Assembly (NCBI GenBank): GCA_964526505.1
Contig: CAZGJC010000011.1
Coordinates: forward strand, 1 to 48,700
Direction: 5' to 3'
Length of the DNA: 48,700 nt
DNA from: SVTX01 sp964526505
GTDB taxonomy: Bacteria; Bacillota; Clostridia; Oscillospirales; CAG-272
In this document: positions 44,654-48,700 of the stretch, one piece after another
Numbering within the stretch: position 1 is the stretch's first letter
How the letters are laid out: every line of letters starts with the position of its first letter
Position numbers and translations under genes: made by a program
The notes under the pieces: model-generated
What the model was told of the DNA's origin: nothing
The model's database searches: none
Seen by the model: only the letters and a program-made list of their open reading frames with translations

Positions 44654-45148
44654 ATGGTGATCGAAAGTGCCTGTCGTAAACTCAGTGAGAAGTTTATAAA
44701 AGAATCGCACAAAACGCTGAAAAGCGGAACAAGCGATTCGAGAAAAGATTGGTTTGCTGCGGGTGATTACAAGAAGATCCCCAATGAGGTCGGCGGCAGA
44801 GAAACGACATTGCCGGAACACGTGTCGGAAGAAATGCGTGTTCTGATCGACGATTACAATTCGACTAAAACAAAAACTCTTGAAGAGATAATTGCGTTTC
44901 ATGTGGCTTTTGAAACGATCCACCCGTTTCAAGACGGCAACGGCAGAGTCGGACGGCTCATTCTGTTCAAGGAATGCTTGCGTAATAACATCGTTCCGTT
45001 TATCATCGACGATGAAATGAAGATGTTTTATTATCGTGGGCTTCACGAATGGCACAACGAAAAAGGATACCTGATCGAAACCTGCCTTGCGGCACAGGAT
45101 AAATTTAAAGCAATGCTGGATTATTTCAGAATACCGTATTCGGAATAA
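44654..45148 (+). pseudogene. Fic-domain protein, N-terminally truncated
   Basis: The 164-residue fragment has the catalytic Fic motif HPFQDGNGRVGRL near residue 97 and the flanking segments LKSGTSDSRKDWF near residue 22 and PFIIDDEMKMFYYRGL near residue 117. Complete Fic proteins of this group carry about 80-150 further N-terminal residues, including the regulatory helix. Those are absent here, and no ribosome binding site precedes the ATG at 44654. If made, the domain could still AMPylate targets because the motif is intact. A short remnant (reading KKDNLVNEFARLS) at about 44513-44568 lies just upstream. Confidence 0.75.
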
Positions 45149-45154
45149 ACAATT

Positions 45155-45185
45155 TAATTTAAAAATTGAGGGGGAATAGTATTAT
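45155..45185 (+). repeat. 31-bp repeat, copy 2
   Basis: Matches 41058-41088 in 29 of 31 bases. Here it supplies the ribosome binding site GAGGGGG and the ATG (45184) of the small membrane protein. Confidence 0.85.
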
Positions 45186-45585
45186 GGTGGTGTATTTTAT
45201 TATTTCAATATTAGTGATATGCTTTTCGGTTTTAGTATTCTTCGAAAATATTGTTATTAACGGGCTATCCTTGCTCCCCATAATTCTGGCGTTAATTTCA
45301 TTTTTACAAGCAATGATATTTAAATCTTATGCCGGTGGTGGTGATGAAGAAGATTTGCCTACTGATAATACGGCTTATTCATTTATTGAAATAGATAAAA
45401 AGTCGTATCGCTCGGGAATGAAATGGCATTATATATGCAAGATGGTAGTAATACCGTTATTGCTTCTTTTTGTTGTTTATTTTTCTGCTGTTTACAAGGT
45501 CATATTATCAATTTTAATATATGTATTAAGTTATATACCTGTTAAATTTTTGGTAAAATTAGAGCAGAGTAAGAAAAATAAGTAG
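45184..45585 (+). CDS. Small three-helix membrane protein
   Basis: The 133-residue protein has three hydrophobic segments, at about residues 3-20, 25-45 and 90-118, and a short charged C-terminus. I do not recognise a family. The ATG is set by GAGGGGG ten bases upstream; an in-frame TTG six codons earlier lies within the repeat and is less likely. A+T-rich codon use, unlike the genes left of 40 kb. Confidence 0.65.
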   Translation: MVVYFIISILVICFSVLVFFENIVINGLSLLPIILALISFLQAMIFKSYAGGGDEEDLPTDNTAYSFIEIDKKSYRSGMKWHYICKMVVIPLLLLFVVYFSAVYKVILSILIYVLSYIPVKFLVKLEQSKKNK

Positions 45586-45910
45586 TATCGGTATTTTTTA
45601 GTGGTTTTTAAAAGGACTTTATATGAATTCAAGAATTGGCTTGATTGGACAAATGAATGACCGTTTCATGTGGGAAAGTGCAAGAAAATTGCCGTAAAAT
45701 GATTTATTATTCAAAGGAAAAAGAAAGTTTACCGGCACGGTAAAGGGAACTAACGTAATCGTAAGTGAAGATTTCTCTAATATTGTTACCGATTGTGTAT
45801 TTTTTTTGCGGTATATTTCCTAATCGTAGGCTTTATAACAAAAGATCCGGAGGCATGGATAGCCAAGATTGTTATCATATAGCCAAATAACTCCTCTTGA
45901 AATAAGGAAG
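45586..45910. other. Gene-poor stretch with short remnants
   Basis: No complete gene. A 24-codon frame begins at 45622 (MNSRIGLIGQM) and ends at 45696. Further downstream a short frame with KGTNVIVSEDFSNIVTDC reads like a gene remnant. Nothing else is evident here. Confidence 0.5.
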
Positions 45911-45956
45911 CCACTATTGTGATGTGATTAACATGTTGCAATGGTGGTTCTTTTTT
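45911..45956 (+). terminator. Probable intrinsic terminator
   Basis: CCACTATTG and CAATGGTGG pair (one G-U), followed by TTCTTTTTT. Confidence 0.75.
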
Positions 45957-45972
45957 GCATCACGCCATCGAA

Positions 45973-46010
45973 AATGCAAGAAAAAATAAGAAATTCTTGC
46001 ATTCTTGCAA
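45973..46010. promoter_or_regulatory. Operator-like inverted and direct repeats upstream of the TIR-like gene
   Basis: AATGCAAGAA (45973-45982) and its exact reverse complement TTCTTGCATT (45994-46003) form a 10-bp inverted repeat, and a second ATTCTTGC follows directly (46001-46008). The repeats end 10 bases before the -35 box. Probably a regulator binding site; the gene product's own winged helix is the natural candidate. Confidence 0.6.
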
Positions 46011-46019
46011 TAACACATA

Positions 46020-46048
46020 TTGACAAATATATTGTTTTACACTATAAT
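46020..46048 (+). promoter_or_regulatory. Promoter of the TIR-like gene
   Basis: TTGACA at 46020-46025, 17-base spacer, TATAAT at 46043-46048, perfect consensus. The start codon is 22 bases downstream with AAGGAGG between. Confidence 0.9.
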
Positions 46049-46070
46049 ATAGAAAAAGGAGGGCTGTTAT

Positions 46071-46985
46071 ATGGCAACAAGTTCAAAATTACAAGAAAAA
46101 ATTGTCGAGTATCTTGCCGATCAAGAAAACCACAGTGTTCAGGAAATAAAAGTTTATTTATCACAAATCGGATTGAATGACTACACCGAAGGACAGTTTG
46201 CCGGTTCTATGAATACATTACAACGAAACGGAACAATTCGCAAAATCGAACGGGGAATATATTCGATAAGAAAAAGGAGTGAGGACATGAGAAAATGTTT
46301 TGTGATTTCGCCTATCGGAGCCGAAGGAAGTGTAATACGTGCAAATGCAGATAAACTTTTTAAATACATAATTAAACCGGTCTGCGAGATGTGCGATTTT
46401 GATCCGATTCGTGTCGATCAATTGAATGATGCAAATTCTATTACGCAAACGATTATAGAACATTTGGAAAATGCCGATTTGGTCATTGCGGACATTTCAG
46501 GTCACAATCCAAATGTGTTTTATGAAATGGGTTATAGGGCAAGAACTAAAAAACCGATGATTCATCTTAAAACCAAAGGAGAGAATTTGCCGTTCGACGT
46601 CAATACTATAAGAACACTTGATTACGATTTAACCGATTTGGACAGTGTTGACGAAGTTAAAGGAAGACTTCAAAAAACAATAGAATCTTTTTCTTATGCG
46701 GATTCGTCAGATGAATTTGAGATAGAAGATTCTACGGACAATCTTTCTACTTCAATAATGCCGGCTCTCTATCAAATTCTCGATGCTGTGGGAGAATTGA
46801 AGAATGAAGTTAAGAATTTTACAACCGATACCATAAGCACTGTGGTAAAAAGTATGCAACCGACTCAACCGCAGATGTCTCCCGATACTGCCATTCAAAT
46901 GCAATTGATGAACGGATTTATGCAAAATCCCGAAGGATTTGTGAAGTTAATAGAATTTTCCGAACAGTTTAATAAAAAGAAATGA
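46071..46985 (+). CDS. Winged-helix protein with TIR/nucleoside-deoxyribosyltransferase-like domain
   Basis: The 304-residue protein has a winged-helix-like N-terminus (about residues 5-66: KIVEYLADQ...GSMNTLQRNGTIRKIERGIYS). A Rossmann-like domain follows, beginning CFVISPIGAEGS near residue 76, with VDQLNDANSITQTIIEHLENADLVIADISGHNPNVFYEMGYR near residues 115-155, the hallmark of TIR-like/deoxyribosyltransferase-fold domains, in which the Glu of NVFYE is the likely catalytic residue. The C-terminal 90 residues are helical. Similar domains occur in NAD-degrading or nucleotide-degrading defence proteins; the activity here is inference. It stands alone, with its own consensus promoter, a repeat array and a terminator. 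Confidence 0.75.
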   Translation: MATSSKLQEKIVEYLADQENHSVQEIKVYLSQIGLNDYTEGQFAGSMNTLQRNGTIRKIERGIYSIRKRSEDMRKCFVISPIGAEGSVIRANADKLFKYIIKPVCEMCDFDPIRVDQLNDANSITQTIIEHLENADLVIADISGHNPNVFYEMGYRARTKKPMIHLKTKGENLPFDVNTIRTLDYDLTDLDSVDEVKGRLQKTIESFSYADSSDEFEIEDSTDNLSTSIMPALYQILDAVGELKNEVKNFTTDTISTVVKSMQPTQPQMSPDTAIQMQLMNGFMQNPEGFVKLIEFSEQFNKKK

Positions 46986-47046
46986 TTCCTTGAAACGATG
47001 AAGTATGAATTCGCAGTTGAAAAATAATATGCAGTAAGTAAAAAAA

Positions 47047-47093
47047 GGCTTTCGGACTTGCTCAAAAGAGTGATCCGAAAGCCGATTTTTTTT
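47047..47093 (+). terminator. Terminator after the TIR-like gene
   Basis: GGCTTTCGGA and TCCGAAAGCC form a perfect 10-bp stem, then GATTTTTTTT. Confidence 0.92.
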
Positions 47094-47154
47094 GCATTGT
47101 GGTCAAATATGTGGTCGGATGCGAAAAAAATAGAATGACGATGTAAATAAAAAT

Positions 47155-47183
47155 CATAACCACCCGTTTGGCGGGTGGTTATG
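47155..47183. terminator. Strong hairpin between TIR-like and XRE genes
   Basis: CATAACCACCCG and CGGGTGGTTATG form a perfect 12-bp stem. The A-rich side on the left gives a U-tract on the minus strand, so it would mainly stop leftward transcription; on the plus strand only CTTTACC follows. Confidence 0.65.
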
Positions 47184-47251
47184 CTTTACCTTGTCTGTTC
47201 GGTTAGTGGTCTGTGAAATGAGATTAAAGTCTGAAATATCGGGAATTTGTA

Positions 47252-47279
47252 TTGCATTTTTAGAGATTTGTGCTATAAT
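47252..47279 (+). promoter_or_regulatory. Promoter of the XRE-DUF3990 pair
   Basis: TTGCAT at 47252-47257, 16-base spacer, TATAAT at 47274-47279. Confidence 0.65.
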
Positions 47280-47330
47280 ATATAGTGTATATTTGCATAT
47301 ACTCTTAAACCAAGAGAAAGGAACGACATT

Positions 47331-47543
47331 ATGGCAGTTAGTTATAAAAAACTGTGGCACATTCTGCTTGATCGTGATATGAAAAAGAAAGATTTGCAGG
47401 AAGCCGCAGGACTTTCAAAGTACGCTATTAACAAATTGAGCCGAGATGAGGATGTAACTACCGAAATCTTGGGCAAAATCTGCGTTGCATTGGATTGCAC
47501 AACAGACGATATTATGGAGTTTATCCCCGATAAACTTGTTTAG
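47331..47543 (+). CDS. XRE-family regulator, probable antitoxin
   Basis: The 70-residue protein is a single helix-turn-helix domain (KKKDLQEAAGLSKYAINKLSRDEDVTTEILGKICVALDCTTDDIMEF), like the small Cro/CI regulators of toxin-antitoxin and mobile loci. It would bind the promoter in front of it. AAAGGAACG precedes the ATG. The next gene starts nine bases after its stop, with AGGAGG between them, so both are translated from one message. Confidence 0.85.
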   Translation: MAVSYKKLWHILLDRDMKKKDLQEAAGLSKYAINKLSRDEDVTTEILGKICVALDCTTDDIMEFIPDKLV

Positions 47544-47551
47544 GAGGAAAA

Positions 47552-48208
47552 ATGAAAATGGCAAAACTTAAATTATTTCACGGTACTCCTGACGAAATCG
47601 TAGTACCGACATACGGCAAAGGTGAAGAAAAACACGACTACGGACAAGGTTTTTACCTGACCGCAAGCATTGACCTTGCCAAAGAGTGGGCGGTTTGCAG
47701 ACCGAATGAAACAAACGGCTTCGTTCATCAGTACGAACTTGACACCGACGGACTGAAAATCTTGGATTTTCAGGAGAAAGGCGTTCTTGCTTGGCTTGCG
47801 GAACTGATGAAACATAGAGATGCCGCAGACTCACGGCGTTATCGTATGCTTGCAAAGAAATTTATAGAAAAATACGGCGTGGACACCGAAGAATATGATG
47901 TTATCAAGGGTTGGAGAGCCAACGCTTCCTACTTCTACATTGCAAAGGAATTTGTAAGGGACAATATTGATATGGATATTCTCGAAGAACTGCTGTCGCT
48001 CGGCGGTTTGGGTATTCAGTATTGTATCAAGTCCGAACTTGCCTATTCCAAATTGTACGAAGTTGAGGACAGCTTGCAGACAGTTGAATATTCAGAGTTC
48101 AACGAAAAGTACAATCAGCGTGATATTACCGCAAGAGCGAAAATGCGTGAACTCGTTGACTCCGATGCAAATAAGGTAACAAAGGTGTTCAGTACATTGT
48201 TCAATTAG
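47552..48208 (+). CDS. DUF3990 ADP-ribosyltransferase-like protein, probable toxin
   Basis: The 218-residue protein has the DUF3990 pattern: LFHGTPDEIVVPTYGKGEEKHDYGQGFYLT (about residues 6-35) and a second half with RANASYFYIAKEFV near residue 118. LFHGT and GQGFYLT resemble the NAD-binding strands of ADP-ribosyltransferases (HGT ... GxGFYxT), as in DarT-, PARP- and DUF3990-type enzymes. ADP-ribosylation of nucleic acid or protein is the expected activity but the substrate is unknown. Partner of the XRE gene by spacing. Its last codons lie in an inverted-repeat end of the following four-helix-bundle element. Confidence 0.8.
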   Translation: MKMAKLKLFHGTPDEIVVPTYGKGEEKHDYGQGFYLTASIDLAKEWAVCRPNETNGFVHQYELDTDGLKILDFQEKGVLAWLAELMKHRDAADSRRYRMLAKKFIEKYGVDTEEYDVIKGWRANASYFYIAKEFVRDNIDMDILEELLSLGGLGIQYCIKSELAYSKLYEVEDSLQTVEYSEFNEKYNQRDITARAKMRELVDSDANKVTKVFSTLFN

Positions 48209-48240
48209 CAATTTGCAATGAGCAATGTGCAATTAAGGTG
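48204..48240. repeat. Left inverted repeat of the four-helix-bundle element
   Basis: CAATTAGCAATTTGCAATG and AGCAATGTGCAATTA: the second segment (48221-48235) is the perfect inverse of 48613-48627. The repeat contains the stop codon of the DUF3990 gene. Confidence 0.8.
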
Positions 48241-48249
48241 TTGTTTGAT

Positions 48250-48615
48250 ATGAAAGAAAATATAATTGTTGATAAAAGCAAAGCATTTGCTCTGCGAATT
48301 ATAAAATTATACCGTTATATATGCGATGAAAAGAAAGAGTATGTTCTTTCGAAACAGTTGCTTAGAAGTGGGACAAGCGTAGGTGCAAATGTTAAGGAAG
48401 CAATTAACGGACAAAGCAAGGCGGATTTTTATGCAAAAATGTATATTGCATATAAAGAAGCCAACGAATCGGAGTATTGGTTGGAGTTGCTATTTGAAAG
48501 TGGCTATATTGAAGAAAAAGCATTTGATAGCATTTATGACGACTGCAAAGAATTGATAAAAATTCTTGCTTCTATTACAAAAACACAGAAAGGAGGAACA
48601 ATTAGTAATTGCTAA
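48250..48615 (+). CDS. Four-helix-bundle protein (23S rRNA intervening-sequence family)
   Basis: The 121-residue protein has the family pattern: KSKAFALRIIKLYRYICDEK near residue 8, LSKQLLRSGTSVGANVKEAI near residue 36 (the RSGTSVGANVxEA signature), and YKEANESEYWLELL near residue 70. These all-helical proteins are found inside intervening sequences of 23S rRNA genes and elsewhere as stand-alone genes flanked by imperfect inverted repeats; their function is not established. The ATG at 48250 gives the usual MKEN-type start; a TTG four codons earlier is less likely. The frame ends inside the right inverted repeat. Confidence 0.85.
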   Translation: MKENIIVDKSKAFALRIIKLYRYICDEKKEYVLSKQLLRSGTSVGANVKEAINGQSKADFYAKMYIAYKEANESEYWLELLFESGYIEEKAFDSIYDDCKELIKILASITKTQKGGTISNC

Positions 48616-48640
48616 TTGCACATTGCTAATTGCTAATTGT
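48601..48640. repeat. Right inverted repeat of the four-helix-bundle element
   Basis: TAATTGCACATTGCT at 48613-48627 is the exact reverse complement of 48221-48235, and further partial TAATTGC copies surround it. The repeat ends one base before the next ATG. Confidence 0.8.
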
Positions 48641-48700
48641 ATGAAAGCGTATTCACAAGATTATTTGAATGATGTGGTGGAAAATCAGGGCAAACTCTTT
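48641..48700 (+). CDS. Start of a gene running off the window
   Basis: Twenty codons from ATG are open (MKAYSQDYLNDVVENQGKLF) and reach the end of the window. The N-terminus resembles small proteins that accompany DUF3990 genes, though I cannot confirm it from 20 residues. If so, it is the third gene of the XRE-DUF3990 operon, now separated by the four-helix-bundle gene. Confidence 0.5.
   Translation, partial: MKAYSQDYLNDVVENQGKLF

Noticed and set aside
1..48700. CRISPR arrays
   Set aside because: The only regular repeats are inside the two BspA-like genes (387 and 120 bp) and the inverted ends near 48.2-48.6 kb. None has the short repeat-spacer form.

Overview
The window reads as a chromosomal piece of an endospore-forming, single-membrane member of the Clostridia. 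Supporting signs are a Gram-positive type division and cell-wall (dcw) cluster, a forespore sigma factor of the SigG family, a SpoVAF/GerA-type germination protein, a PlsY acyltransferase, many near-perfect TTGACA-17-TATAAT promoters with A+T-rich intergenic DNA, and strong AGGAGG-like ribosome binding sites. A run of exactly 100 N inside a repetitive gene shows that this is a scaffold, probably a draft or metagenome assembly. I cannot name the species.

Layout. 1-2.2 kb: a cell-surface lipoprotein with BspA-type leucine-rich repeats, broken by the assembly gap and preceded by a long perfect palindrome. 2.3-8.8 kb: a housekeeping run (YqeG-type phosphatase, endonuclease IV, Xaa-Pro peptidase, PlsY with a zinc-ribbon tail, a methyltransferase, a small unknown protein, HisRS), closed by a two-way terminator shared with a convergent tRNA-Thr(CGU). 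9.2-11.4 kb: nrdR and a SpoVAF-like gene. 11.6-24.7 kb: the dcw cluster rsmH-ftsL-pbp-murE-murF-mraY-ftsW-murG-ftsQ-ftsZ. It lacks mraZ, murD, murB, murC and ftsA. 24.8-25.6 kb: sigG, convergent to ftsZ, with no spoIIGA-sigE pair beside it.

25.6-32.9 kb holds the most interesting element: a compact phage-derived cassette. It consists of an S24-type self-cleaving repressor, a divergent promoter region with two GTTAAG-N4-CTTAAC operators, then a small Cys-rich protein, terminase small and large subunits, portal, scaffold-like protein, N4-gp56-type major capsid protein, a coiled-coil protein and an XhlA-like membrane protein. There are no tail, integrase, replication or endolysin genes. The repressor points toward sigG, and an intrinsic terminator sits directly against the sigG ribosome binding site. 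The cassette could be a capsid-only satellite-like element, a domesticated particle-forming system or a decayed prophage; the sequence alone does not decide.

33-40 kb returns to resident genes: a membrane-anchored conserved protein, D-amino-acid aminotransferase, DusB, a second BspA-like lipoprotein and a flavin-reductase-like protein. From about 40 kb the sequence becomes an accessory mosaic of complete and truncated genes: YunG-like, a deformylase-like protein, gene tails, an acyl-ligase/permease junction, a BtrH-like protein, an ADP-ribosylglycohydrolase piece and a Fic piece. The right end looks defence- or toxin-related: a winged-helix protein with a TIR/deoxyribosyltransferase-like domain and its own operator-like repeats, then an XRE-DUF3990 toxin-antitoxin-type pair that appears to be interrupted by a four-helix-bundle gene carrying inverted repeats at its ends.
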